64,000 nucleotides of DNA from an uncultured Pelagibacteraceae bacterium (GTDB lineage Bacteria > Pseudomonadota > Alphaproteobacteria > Pelagibacterales > Pelagibacteraceae), in assembly GCA_902555275.1 (NCBI GenBank), contig CACDRY010000002.1, positions 68,250-132,249 on the forward strand, in the 5' to 3' direction. The translations under genes and the position numbers were made by a program. Positions 39,247-47,055 of the stretch are shown here, piece by piece; positions within the stretch are counted from its first letter, which is position 1, and every line of letters begins with the position of its first letter. The notes under the pieces were generated by a model. It saw only the letters and a list, made by a program, of their open reading frames with translations. It did not search any database and was not told where the DNA came from.

Positions 39247-40899
39247 TTAATATTTTGTGGCTAAAATTGGCCCGATTTTATCCATTATCTGACCCGTTAT
39301 CCAGACTGTAGTCCAGCCTGCTGTATTCCTCCAATTACCCTTGTAAGGATATCTGTCGTCTCTATAATGGTAGACAAATTCTCTATTTGCTTTTGGCTCA
39401 TCCAGCATTACTGCCAATACAAATTTTGGATTAGAGGTTGGAAAAACTGATGCAAAGGTGTTAACTTTTTTTTTAGAATATCCACCCATTGAAGGTTGGT
39501 CAGCAGTACCAGTTTTCCCTCCTATTTCGTAACCTTTTACGTTCGCAAAACCTGCTGTTCCCTCTTTTGTGGATACAATTTTTCTAAGAATAGGGTTTAT
39601 TGTTTCTGATATTTTTTCACTAAGTATTCTCTGTCTTTCTATTTTTTCCTTCTTTATTAACGTAGGTATTATTTCATATCCTCCATTGCTTATGATTGAG
39701 TAACCTTTTGAAAGTTGTAGTAAAGTTGTAGCTATCCCATGACCAAATGCAATTGTTGCAAGTTTGCATTTACCCCATCTGCCTAATTGTGTTCTACCTA
39801 CTTCTTGGATGTCAAATTTTAAATTTGAAATAATCCCGATATTTTGAAGGAAATAATTGAAATTTTCAATACCAACTTTTTCAGCTATTCTGACTGAACC
39901 AATATTTCCTGATCTAATAAGGATCTCCTCTGCGGTTAAATCTGAAGGTATTTTGTCATCATATTCAGATATAGAATTTCCTGCACAAGTAATTTTTTTT
40001 TTGAGGTCTTTGAATTCTGTTTCAGGTTGTACAACATTATATTGTAAACCTGCAGCTAAAGTAAATGTTTTAAAGACAGATCCAAACTCGTAAACACCTT
40101 TTGTTGCTCTGTTTATATATTTTACATCATTTATTTTTTCTCTTTTGTTGAGATCAAAGTCTGGAAGAGACACCATCGATAAGATGTTACCATTATTAAT
40201 GTCCATTAAAATTGCAGCACTTCCAATATTTTTAAATATATCTTCTGATTTTGACAACTCTTCTTTAATCAAATATTGAAGATCTTTATTTAAAGTTAAT
40301 TTTAAAGGTTCTTTTGAGGTTGTTAACTCATAATCAAAAGTTTTTTCAATTCCTGATATACCATTGTTATCATTATCAATTTGACCAATTACATGGCTAA
40401 ACAAGTTTCCATTAGGATAGACTCTTGCAATGCTATCCTCTTGAATAAATGCTTTGTCACCCAAAAGCAGAACTTGCTCAAGTTTTTTAGGGCTTATTTT
40501 TTTTTTAACATAAAAGAATTTTTTTTCATACATCTCTTTATCAAAACTTTTACTAGGAAAAATTAATTTCAAAGAAATTAACAATTTTTCTTTATCTATT
40601 ACTAAGTTGGGATTAATTCCCAAGTTAATTACAGGTACACTTTTGGCTAAAATATTTCCCTCATTATCTAAAATACTAGACCTGAAATTTTCTTTTTTAA
40701 CAATCTTTTGAATTTCAGGAATTTTTTTTGTACTCAACAATAATACTTTAGACGAAAAAACAATTGCTAAAATAAAAAATACAAAAAAAATAAATGCAAT
40801 TCTCTCAAAAGATATTTTGAGATAAGATTTATTTTCTTTAAAAGAAAAGCTGTCATGAAATTTTTGAGAACTTTGGGATTGATTATCAAATTCACTCAT
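39247..40899 (-). CDS. ftsI: FtsI/PBP3, septal peptidoglycan transpeptidase
   Basis: The 550-residue class B penicillin-binding protein has one N-terminal membrane span (about residues 31-56), a dimerisation domain and a transpeptidase domain. The active-site motifs are S274-VFK, S330-GN and K462-TG in GGKTGTAD. It cross-links septal peptidoglycan and works with FtsW. It overlaps ftsL by eight bases and lies 11 bases upstream of murE/murF. Confidence 0.96.
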   Translation of the reverse strand: MSEFDNQSQSSQKFHDSFSFKENKSYLKISFERIAFIFFVFFILAIVFSSKVLLLSTKKIPEIQKIVKKENFRSSILDNEGNILAKSVPVINLGINPNLVIDKEKLLISLKLIFPSKSFDKEMYEKKFFYVKKKISPKKLEQVLLLGDKAFIQEDSIARVYPNGNLFSHVIGQIDNDNNGISGIEKTFDYELTTSKEPLKLTLNKDLQYLIKEELSKSEDIFKNIGSAAILMDINNGNILSMVSLPDFDLNKREKINDVKYINRATKGVYEFGSVFKTFTLAAGLQYNVVQPETEFKDLKKKITCAGNSISEYDDKIPSDLTAEEILIRSGNIGSVRIAEKVGIENFNYFLQNIGIISNLKFDIQEVGRTQLGRWGKCKLATIAFGHGIATTLLQLSKGYSIISNGGYEIIPTLIKKEKIERQRILSEKISETINPILRKIVSTKEGTAGFANVKGYEIGGKTGTADQPSMGGYSKKKVNTFASVFPTSNPKFVLAVMLDEPKANREFVYHYRDDRYPYKGNWRNTAGWTTVWITGQIMDKIGPILATKY

Positions 40900-41197
40900 T
40901 TATTTTAAACATTTTATCAATTCTTAACTTATTATTTAAAAATTCAACTCTACTAAGATTTTCGATTTTCTTTTGAATAAACTTGTCCTCAAAGTAAAAT
41001 TGTTGATACTTCATAAGCTGTTTTGGTGAAGTTAAAATATTATAATCAAGTAAAATAAGTTCATAACGATCCTCTAATATTCTAATATTTTCTTTTAACT
41101 CAAAAATTTCTTTATCGAGTTTTTTCGTTGAGTTTTTAGTTAAAGTTGTTGCAAATATTAAAAAAATTATAGGTGTAAAATAAAATAATTTTTTCAT
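40892..41197 (-). CDS. ftsL: FtsL-like small division protein
   Basis: The 101-residue protein has one N-terminal membrane span (LFYFTPIIFLIFATTL) and then a predicted coiled coil (KKLDKEIFELKENIRILEDRYELI). Together with its place between rsmH and ftsI this fits FtsL, which pairs with FtsB and recruits FtsW/FtsI. FtsL sequences diverge quickly, so identity rests mainly on topology and gene order. Confidence 0.8.
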   Translation of the reverse strand: MKKLFYFTPIIFLIFATTLTKNSTKKLDKEIFELKENIRILEDRYELILLDYNILTSPKQLMKYQQFYFEDKFIQKKIENLSRVEFLNNKLRIDKMFKINE

Positions 41198-41200
41198 TTA

Positions 41201-42196
41201 TTATCTTAAATCCTCAACATTAATTAAATTTTTAAATTTTTCTCTAAATTCATTAAAATTACATTTGTCATTGGTTTTAATTCCATACCTTAATTTAGCT
41301 GATCTTGAAGGCGGGTTTTGCCTTATTTCACTTAAAGTTGGTAAAATAGGTTTTTTACTAAGTAATTTAAAACATCTCTCTGAAACCTCTGCCTCAGGTA
41401 AATATCTTGAGGAATTTTTTTGCTCAGAATAATTTTTAAAAAAGAATTTGACAATTCTATCCTCTATTGAGTGAAAACTAACTACAGCTATTATCCCACC
41501 AACGGGGATTAAATTAAATGAATTAATCAAGCCATTTATTAATTCACTAATTTCTTTGTTCACTAAAATTCTTAAAGCCTGGAAAACTTTAGTAGAATTA
41601 TGTATTTTTGTTTTTTGATATTTTTTAACATTATCTATAATTTCAACTAAATCCTCAGTTTTTATAGCCTTATCTTTTCTTTTTATTACAATTTCTCTTG
41701 CAATCTTTTTTGAATATTTTTCATCACCAAATACTTTAAATACCTTAGTAAGGTTTTTTTCATCCATATTAGATATAACCTCGTTTGCTGAAAAATCATT
41801 TATACCCATTTTCATGTTCAGCTTTCCTTTGTCAGAAAATGATAAACCTTTTTGTGAATTTTTAATTTGGCTAAGTGAAAATCCTAAATCAAAAATTATT
41901 CCTTTTATCTTATGTTTTTTAAATTTAATTTGATCTAATTGAGAAAATTTAAGATTATAAAATTCAAATCTTTTATTATATTTTTTATAAAATTTTGATG
42001 TATTACTTAAGACATCTTTATCTCGATCCAACGCAATTATATTATTTTCTTTACTTTCTAGGATTTTTTCTGAGTACCCACCTTGACCAAAAGTACAGTC
42101 GATAAATGTGCCACCATAAAGAGGGGAAATAATGCTAATTAATTCTTTTAGCAGAACTGGAAAATGTTTGTTTTCCAGATTTATGGTGGCGTTCAT
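41201..42196 (-). CDS. rsmH: 16S rRNA (cytosine-1402-N4) methyltransferase
   Basis: The 331-residue SAM-dependent methyltransferase begins HFPVLLKELISII, followed by the SAM loop TFIDCTFGQGGYSEKIL. IIFDLGFSLSQI, AVVSFHSIEDRIVKFFF and the C-terminal NPPSRSAKLR are typical of MraW/RsmH. It modifies the decoding site of the 30S subunit. It lies 18 bases after ftsZ, whereas in most bacteria it directly follows mraZ. Confidence 0.97.
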   Translation of the reverse strand: MNATINLENKHFPVLLKELISIISPLYGGTFIDCTFGQGGYSEKILESKENNIIALDRDKDVLSNTSKFYKKYNKRFEFYNLKFSQLDQIKFKKHKIKGIIFDLGFSLSQIKNSQKGLSFSDKGKLNMKMGINDFSANEVISNMDEKNLTKVFKVFGDEKYSKKIAREIVIKRKDKAIKTEDLVEIIDNVKKYQKTKIHNSTKVFQALRILVNKEISELINGLINSFNLIPVGGIIAVVSFHSIEDRIVKFFFKNYSEQKNSSRYLPEAEVSERCFKLLSKKPILPTLSEIRQNPPSRSAKLRYGIKTNDKCNFNEFREKFKNLINVEDLR

Positions 42197-42214
42197 TTAT
42201 TTTTTTGAAGACCA

Positions 42215-43678
42215 TTAATTTTTTTGTCTTCTCAAAAATGCTGGAATTTCTAAATCATCTTCTTCCTCTTTTGTTTCATTTGTTTCGAGGATTGAAGAAT
42301 TATCATCATCATTTTCATTAATTGACCCATCAGAATTAAACAACTCAGGTGTTTCTTCTTCAAAATCAAAATTCTCTAAACCATTAGATGGTGAGGTACT
42401 AGTCTCTTCTGACTCATTAGTACGATCAGAAGTTGTAGACTGCTCATTTTCAGATGATTGATATTCCTCTTCGATGTTTGTAGAACTTGCAACTTCTTGA
42501 GAATTATTAAGTTCAGATGTCGTCTGGCTTTTAGTTTCATCTTTTACCTCTTCCTCAATTTTAAGAGCATTTGCGCCATTAGTAATAATTGAGCTATTCT
42601 GGTTAGTAAATGTAAAAGCTTGGGAAGGACTATTATTTGAAAAATCTGAATATCCAGGATTTCTATTTTGAATTCGATGAACCATGTTGATAACTGATTT
42701 TGGCTCTGGTTGCTGACCATCCAATGATGTAGCTACTATGGAAACTCTCATTAAACCATCAAGATTTTCATCAGTAATTGCGCCAATTATAAGTTCTGCA
42801 TCAGGATCTACCTCTGCTCTTACTTTGTTAACAGCCTCATCTACCTCAAAAAGTTTAAGATCTTTTCCTCCAGTAATATTCACTAGTAAACCTTTTGCTC
42901 CTTTTAATGTGTAGTCGTCTATTAGTGGATTATTTATTGCCATCTCAGCAGCTTTAACAGCTCTACCTTCGCCTTCTGCTTGACCAGTCCCCATCATAGC
43001 TTTACCCATTGAACTCATAACTGTTTCAACATCAGCAAAGTCAAGATTAATTAAACCAGGTCTAACCATAAGATCTGTAATACTTTGAACTCCATGTTTT
43101 AATACATCATTTGATAATAGAAATGATTCTTCAAATGTTGTCTGCTCACTTGCAATTTTAAACAAATTTTGATTTGGAACTACTATTATGGTATCTACAT
43201 GTTTTCTTAATTCCTCAAGACCTTGGTTTGCCTTTCTCATTCTTGATGGTCCTTCATATAAAAATGGAAGTGTAACTACTCCAATGGTTAGTATGTTTAG
43301 TTCTTTTGCTGCACGTGCTATAACGTGTGCTCCACCTGTTCCAGTACCTCCGCCCATTCCAGCAGTTATAAAAACCATATTCGCACCTTGAAGAACATTT
43401 ACTATCTCATTTAAGGACTCATCGGCAGCAGCTTCTCCAATATCCAATTTTGCACCAGCGCCTAAACCTTTTGTTAGATTTAAACCCATTTGAATTTTTG
43501 TTTGAGCATGGCTCAATCTCAAATCCTGTGCATCAGTATTAACTGCTATAAACTCAACTCCTTGTAAACCTGCTTCTATCATTCCATTAATAGCATTTCC
43601 TCCAGCTCCTCCTATTCCAAGAACTAATATTCTTGGTTTCAACTCTTTTATATCTGGTGCTTTAAAATTAATTGTCAT
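42215..43678 (-). CDS. ftsZ: FtsZ, tubulin-like division GTPase
   Basis: The 487-residue protein has the GTP-binding GGGTGTG motif at residues 109-115 and the T7-loop region typical of FtsZ. The globular core ends near residue 325. A long acidic Ser/Thr/Asn/Glu-rich linker follows, and the C-terminal peptide [13 protein letters not shown] binds FtsA and other partners. It assembles the Z ring. Its position is unusual: second in the cluster, between mraZ and rsmH, while the usual site between ftsA and lpxC is empty. This puts it close to the mraZ promoter. Confidence 0.98.
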   Translation of the reverse strand: MTINFKAPDIKELKPRILVLGIGGAGGNAINGMIEAGLQGVEFIAVNTDAQDLRLSHAQTKIQMGLNLTKGLGAGAKLDIGEAAADESLNEIVNVLQGANMVFITAGMGGGTGTGGAHVIARAAKELNILTIGVVTLPFLYEGPSRMRKANQGLEELRKHVDTIIVVPNQNLFKIASEQTTFEESFLLSNDVLKHGVQSITDLMVRPGLINLDFADVETVMSSMGKAMMGTGQAEGEGRAVKAAEMAINNPLIDDYTLKGAKGLLVNITGGKDLKLFEVDEAVNKVRAEVDPDAELIIGAITDENLDGLMRVSIVATSLDGQQPEPKSVINMVHRIQNRNPGYSDFSNNSPSQAFTFTNQNSSIITNGANALKIEEEVKDETKSQTTSELNNSQEVASSTNIEEEYQSSENEQSTTSDRTNESEETSTSPSNGLENFDFEEETPELFNSDGSINENDDDNSSILETNETKEEEDDLEIPAFLRRQKN

Positions 43679-43689
43679 GTATCCCCCAT

Positions 43690-44145
43690 TTAGTTATTAA
43701 GTTTTTGCTCCCATTTAAGGTTAGCCCTATTTATGCTAGATTTTTTTCTAGCAGTGACCCTAAATTTTTCAAAACTTGTTGGTTCCCATATTTGGAAAGT
43801 TTTTCCCTGACCAACAAACAACATGCTATTTTTTATTTTTGCATGATTTAATAATTTTTGTGAAAGTAAAATTCTTCCTTCGCTATCAAATTGTAAATTT
43901 GTGCTTTCAGAGAGAATTGACGTTGCAAAATAATCCTTTTTTTCTTCAAAAGGATTTAGTGAATCTATTGTATTTGAAATTTTTTCTATCCTATCTTGAG
44001 ACCATGCTTCTATTGACTGATTGTTGAAAGATGGAAAACATACAATACCGTTATAGCCTAAGTTTGAGAGATATGCTCTGTAACTAGCTGGCACCGACAC
44101 CCTTCCCTTTTTGTCCAATTTGTTTTCGTAAGTAGATAAAAACAT
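43690..44145 (-). CDS. mraZ: MraZ, transcriptional regulator of the division/cell-wall cluster
   Basis: The 151-residue protein has two SpoVT/AbrB-like half-domains, each with the family motif: [13 protein letters not shown] at the start and [13 protein letters not shown] in the middle. MraZ forms ring-shaped oligomers that bind TGGG-type repeats and repress its own operon. Three such repeats lie directly upstream, overlapping a good promoter. It is the first gene of the 18-gene minus-strand cluster and sits 11 bases before ftsZ. Confidence 0.95.
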   Translation of the reverse strand: MFLSTYENKLDKKGRVSVPASYRAYLSNLGYNGIVCFPSFNNQSIEAWSQDRIEKISNTIDSLNPFEEKKDYFATSILSESTNLQFDSEGRILLSQKLLNHAKIKNSMLFVGQGKTFQIWEPTSFEKFRVTARKKSSINRANLKWEQKLNN

Positions 44146-44164
44146 AGTTCATAATTTCCCAATT

Positions 44165-44189
44165 TGGGACATTATGGGATCATATGGGT
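44165..44189 (+). promoter_or_regulatory. Three MraZ-box-like repeats (TGGG at exact 10-bp period)
   Basis: TGGGA (44165-44169), TGGGA (44175-44179) and TGGGT (44185-44189) are separated by exactly five bases each. This matches the known MraZ operator, TGGGN repeats with 5-base spacers. They read on the plus strand, opposite to mraZ. They cover the -10 box, the expected start site and part of the spacer of the mraZ promoter, so bound MraZ would block RNA polymerase. Confidence 0.8.
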
Positions 44190-44207
44190 TTATTTTATCA
44201 TCGTCAA
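44179..44207 (-). promoter_or_regulatory. Sigma-70 promoter of the mraZ/ftsZ/division cluster
   Basis: On the minus strand TTGACG (44207-44202) and TATGAT (44184-44179) are separated by exactly 17 bases, close to consensus at both boxes. Transcription would begin near 44172, about 27 bases before the mraZ ATG. Confidence 0.75.
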
Positions 44208-44315
44208 TATATAAAATCTGATCATTATTCTTATTTTGTTCTAAAGAAAATAAATATTTAGATTTATTTTTGATTTGTTTAATTATTATTTTTTGAATTA
44301 TCTAAACTTATGAAT

Positions 44316-44670
44316 GCCAGATAAAATATAAGCCGGGTTCTGTCGTTTAAACTTATCATTTCTCTAGACCTTAAATCACTCTAAGGCTCAAGCAACTAAC
44401 CCTGATGACTAGCCAAAGACTGCTTTTAGTTATTTCTAACTGTGTCATCTCTACTCAGTCTTGCTCCCAGTGGGGTTTTCCATGCGCTAGCTGTTACCAA
44501 CTTAGCCGGTGTGCTCTTACCACACCTTTTCACCCTTGCCTTGATAAGGCGGTTTATTTTCTGTGGCACTATCCCTAGGGTCGCCCCTGCCAGCTGTTAA
44601 CTGGCACTGTGTCTTTGTAGAGCCCGGACTTTCCTCTTTAAAATTTAAAGCGATAAGTCTTTTATCTGGC
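44316..44670 (-). ncRNA. rnpB: RNase P RNA
   Basis: On the minus strand the RNA opens near GCCAGATAAAAGACTTATC and soon shows AGAGGAAAGTCCGGGCTC, the conserved 5' core of bacterial type A RNase P RNA. It ends with ACAGAACCCGGCTTA and then TTATCTGGC, which pairs with the 5' end to form the closing helix. The size, about 355 bases, is normal. It is the catalytic RNA that matures tRNA 5' ends. A promoter with the expected spacing lies directly upstream. Confidence 0.96.
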
Positions 44671-44676
44671 AAATGA

Positions 44677-44704
44677 ATAATATAAAAATTTTTAAAAAAT
44701 TCAA
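44677..44704 (-). promoter_or_regulatory. Sigma-70 promoter of rnpB
   Basis: On the minus strand TTGAAT (44704-44699) and TATTAT (44682-44677) are separated by 16 bases. The predicted start, seven bases past the -10 box, falls at 44670, the first base of the RNase P RNA closing helix. The promoter fills the gap after the amidase gene. Confidence 0.7.
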
Positions 44705-44711
44705 TTATATA

Positions 44712-45458
44712 TTATTTAAGATTTTTGAGGGATTTTGCAATTTCATAACACTCAAAATCTAATTTTCCATTGATTATTTCTGGTCTAAATCTCATTTGAA
44801 AAATTTTAATAATCTTTGATAATTCTTTTGCATTAGAATATTTAACGCAATAACCAATTTTTTTTAAATAATTTAAAAATATTACTAAATTCACATCTGA
44901 TTTTTTTTTTCTTAATGACTTTAATTTTTGGGGATTTAAAGTATGCCAAATTCCGATTTTTTTTTTAGATAAATATTTCCAAGGAAATTTTTCACCTGGG
45001 TCTAACTTTCTTAAGGGCGCTATATCTGAATGACCTAAAATATTTTTTTTTTTAATTTTATATTTTTTTATTAAAAACTTCGACAATTTGATTAAGGACT
45101 GTATTTGATATTTATTAAATTTAATATAACCATGCTGGCGTCCAGGATTAGAAATTTCAACTCCTATAGAATTATAATTCAAAGATTTGTCATTCCGCCA
45201 GTTTGACTCACCAGCATGCCACGCAATATACAAATCGGGTATCATTCTTATTAGCTTTCCTGATCTAGTTATGTAGTAATGACAACTTACATTAGAATTT
45301 AAACTTGTTAACTTTCTAATAGCCAATTTATCATTTTTCATACCAGTGTAGTGAAAAATTAAATATTTAATTTTATTTTTATTTCTTTTCCTATAATCAA
45401 AATTAGGTGAATAATTTAAAGTCATTTTTTCAACATTTTTTGGCATTATTTCAAACAT
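44712..45458 (-). CDS. N-acetylmuramoyl-L-alanine amidase (AmpD/AmiD-like)
   Basis: The 248-residue protein has an Amidase_2 domain: H36 in LIFHYTGM, WHAGESNWR, NYNSIGVEISNPG and GHSDIAPLRKLDPGEKFPW, giving the zinc ligands (two His and one Asp) and the AmpD/AmiD pattern. A peptidoglycan-binding-like C-terminal helix region follows. It cuts the MurNAc-L-Ala bond. No signal peptide is visible, which favours a cytoplasmic AmpD-like recycling role, although AmiD homologues are lipoproteins. The gene diverges from mlaA. Confidence 0.88.
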   Translation of the reverse strand: MFEIMPKNVEKMTLNYSPNFDYRKRNKNKIKYLIFHYTGMKNDKLAIRKLTSLNSNVSCHYYITRSGKLIRMIPDLYIAWHAGESNWRNDKSLNYNSIGVEISNPGRQHGYIKFNKYQIQSLIKLSKFLIKKYKIKKKNILGHSDIAPLRKLDPGEKFPWKYLSKKKIGIWHTLNPQKLKSLRKKKSDVNLVIFLNYLKKIGYCVKYSNAKELSKIIKIFQMRFRPEIINGKLDFECYEIAKSLKNLK

Positions 45459-45501
45459 TTAAATCTTTAAATAAATAGAAGATATAATATAAAATGAATT
45501 A

Positions 45502-46311
45502 ATGAAAAAGATTTTAACTATATTCCTTATTTCGATCATTTCACAAATTTTAGCATTAAACGTTTTTGCTGGATCAGATGGAACAGTAGAGTTAAGTAAA
45601 AAAAATAATTCTGAGGAAAAAAATACTGAAGTAAAGGACTGTTTTGAAACGTTGAATAGAGGTGTATTTGCATTTAACCAGGGTTTAGATAAAGTTTTTT
45701 TTAAACCTATTGCTAAGGTGTATAGACATTTTCCTAAACCAATAAGATCAGGAACTAGTAATGCTCTAAGTAATTTATCAAATGTTGTAACAGTGCCTAA
45801 CAATATTTTACAAGGACAAATAAAAGAGGCAGCAATTAATGCATTGAGATTTTCAATCAATTCAACGCTTGGTATTGCTGGGATTTTTGATGTGGCATCT
45901 TATTATGGATTAAACAAACTAGAAAAAGAAGACTACGGACAAACATTAGGAACCTGGGGAGTTAATGAAGGCTGTTATTTTGTACTACCCGTTATTGGAC
46001 CCACAACAGTAAGGGACTCATTAGGTTCAATTGTCAATTTTTCAGGAGGTGATGCATGGTACAATGTTACTGTAGCTAACAACACTAAATATTTTGAAAA
46101 CTCTGACTATTATTATTCAAGATTAACCGCTGGTATTGACTTTAGGGCAAAAAATTTAGAGGCATTTGATAGTTTAAAAAAAAATTCATTAGACCTGTAT
46201 GCATCGGTAAGAAGTCTTTATCTTCAAGATAGAATAAGAAAAATTTTAAATCTTGATGAAACCACAGAAACTATGAATGATGATGATTGGGAAGATATTG
46301 ATACCCAATAA
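45502..46311 (+). CDS. mlaA: MlaA (VacJ) outer-membrane lipid-asymmetry protein
   Basis: The 269-residue protein has a signal peptide (MKKILTIFLISIISQILALNVFAG) and the MlaA core: FNQGLDKVFFKPIAKVYR, FLPN-type loop VVTVPNNILQG, YGQTLGTWGVNEGCYFVLPVIGPTTVRDS. MlaA forms a channel that removes misplaced phospholipids from the outer leaflet of the outer membrane. The signal ends VFA-G with no lipobox Cys, so unlike Escherichia coli MlaA it does not appear to be a lipoprotein. mlaC follows six bases later. Confidence 0.93.
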   Translation: MKKILTIFLISIISQILALNVFAGSDGTVELSKKNNSEEKNTEVKDCFETLNRGVFAFNQGLDKVFFKPIAKVYRHFPKPIRSGTSNALSNLSNVVTVPNNILQGQIKEAAINALRFSINSTLGIAGIFDVASYYGLNKLEKEDYGQTLGTWGVNEGCYFVLPVIGPTTVRDSLGSIVNFSGGDAWYNVTVANNTKYFENSDYYYSRLTAGIDFRAKNLEAFDSLKKNSLDLYASVRSLYLQDRIRKILNLDETTETMNDDDWEDIDTQ

Positions 46312-46317
46312 TTATAA

Positions 46318-46911
46318 ATGTTAAAATCTAAGATAATTTTTTTTTTAATATTTTTAATATCAGTATTTATAACACCTATTGGCGCAAAAGAGCCAAGCAA
46401 TTTAATTACTGAAATAGTTGATGAAGCATCAAAGATATTATCAAGCTTAGATCCAGTGGAATCTAAAATAATAAAATTAAATAATATTGCAGAAACTAAT
46501 GTAGATATAGTCGGAATTGGAATGTACACTCTAGGGAAGTATCGTAAAAATCTTTCTGAGGATCAAAAAATAAAGTATAAAAAATTATTCAAAAGTTATT
46601 TCTTAAAAAGTTTTTCTAGTAGATTAGTTGATTACTCAAATCCCAAAATAAGTGTGGTATCTGAAAAAAAACTAAATGACAACTACACAATTGTTAGTAC
46701 CATCTTGGAAGAGACATCTAAAAATCCTCAAATAAAAATAGATTGGAGAATTTATACAAAGAATCCTGAAAGACCTTTGATAAGAGATCTTATTGTTGAA
46801 GGTTTAAGTTTGGCTAGAACTCAAAAAGAGGAATTTAAGTCTATTATCCAAAATAATAATGGGGATATTAATTATTTATTTAAATCTTTAGAAGAATTTA
46901 TAATAAAGTAA
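46318..46911 (+). CDS. mlaC: MlaC-type periplasmic phospholipid-binding protein
   Basis: The 197-residue protein has a signal peptide (MLKSKIIFFLIFLISVFITPIGA) and the MlaC/Ttg2D pattern: an N-terminal helix (NLITEIVDEASKIL), GMYTLGKYRKNLSEDQKIKYKKLFKSYF and the late IDWRIYTKNPERPLIRDLIVEGLSLARTQ. It ferries phospholipid between MlaA and the inner-membrane MlaFEDB transporter. The transporter genes are not in this window. The gene ends just before the partial tRNA that marks the island boundary. Confidence 0.92.
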   Translation: MLKSKIIFFLIFLISVFITPIGAKEPSNLITEIVDEASKILSSLDPVESKIIKLNNIAETNVDIVGIGMYTLGKYRKNLSEDQKIKYKKLFKSYFLKSFSSRLVDYSNPKISVVSEKKLNDNYTIVSTILEETSKNPQIKIDWRIYTKNPERPLIRDLIVEGLSLARTQKEEFKSIIQNNNGDINYLFKSLEEFIIK

Positions 46912-46912
46912 A

Positions 46913-46966
46913 TGGTGGGCCCGCCAGGACTCGAACCTGGGACCAATACATTATGAGTGTACTGCT
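46913..46966 (-). pseudogene. 3' fragment of a CAU tRNA (54-bp direct repeat, attachment-site-like)
   Basis: These 54 bases are identical to 48545-48598, the 3' two thirds of the intact CAU tRNA (anticodon arm, variable loop, T arm, acceptor 3' strand and CCA). The homology stops abruptly inside the D arm. No full tRNA can form. A 3' tRNA fragment in the same orientation as an intact tRNA is the classic trace of integration into a tRNA gene. A simple local duplication would also produce it. Confidence 0.85.
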
Positions 46967-47055
46967 ACAACGAATAAGCCCCTAAAAATATATTAAAAAA
47001 AAATTAAAATTATCCAAAAACGTGTATTCAGTGAGTACCTGTGAGAGTCACAGAA

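Noticed and set aside
44190..44315. Small protein gene between the mraZ promoter and rnpB
   Set aside because: No frame of useful length with a plausible start was found; the stretch looks like upstream promoter DNA and the rnpB 3' flank.
45459..45860. 133-codon open frame on the minus strand
   Set aside because: It is antisense to mlaA, which has clear family motifs and a signal peptide; this frame shows no recognisable domain.
46913..46981. Second functional CAU tRNA
   Set aside because: The 5' acceptor strand and D arm are missing; only the 3' 54 bases match the intact tRNA.
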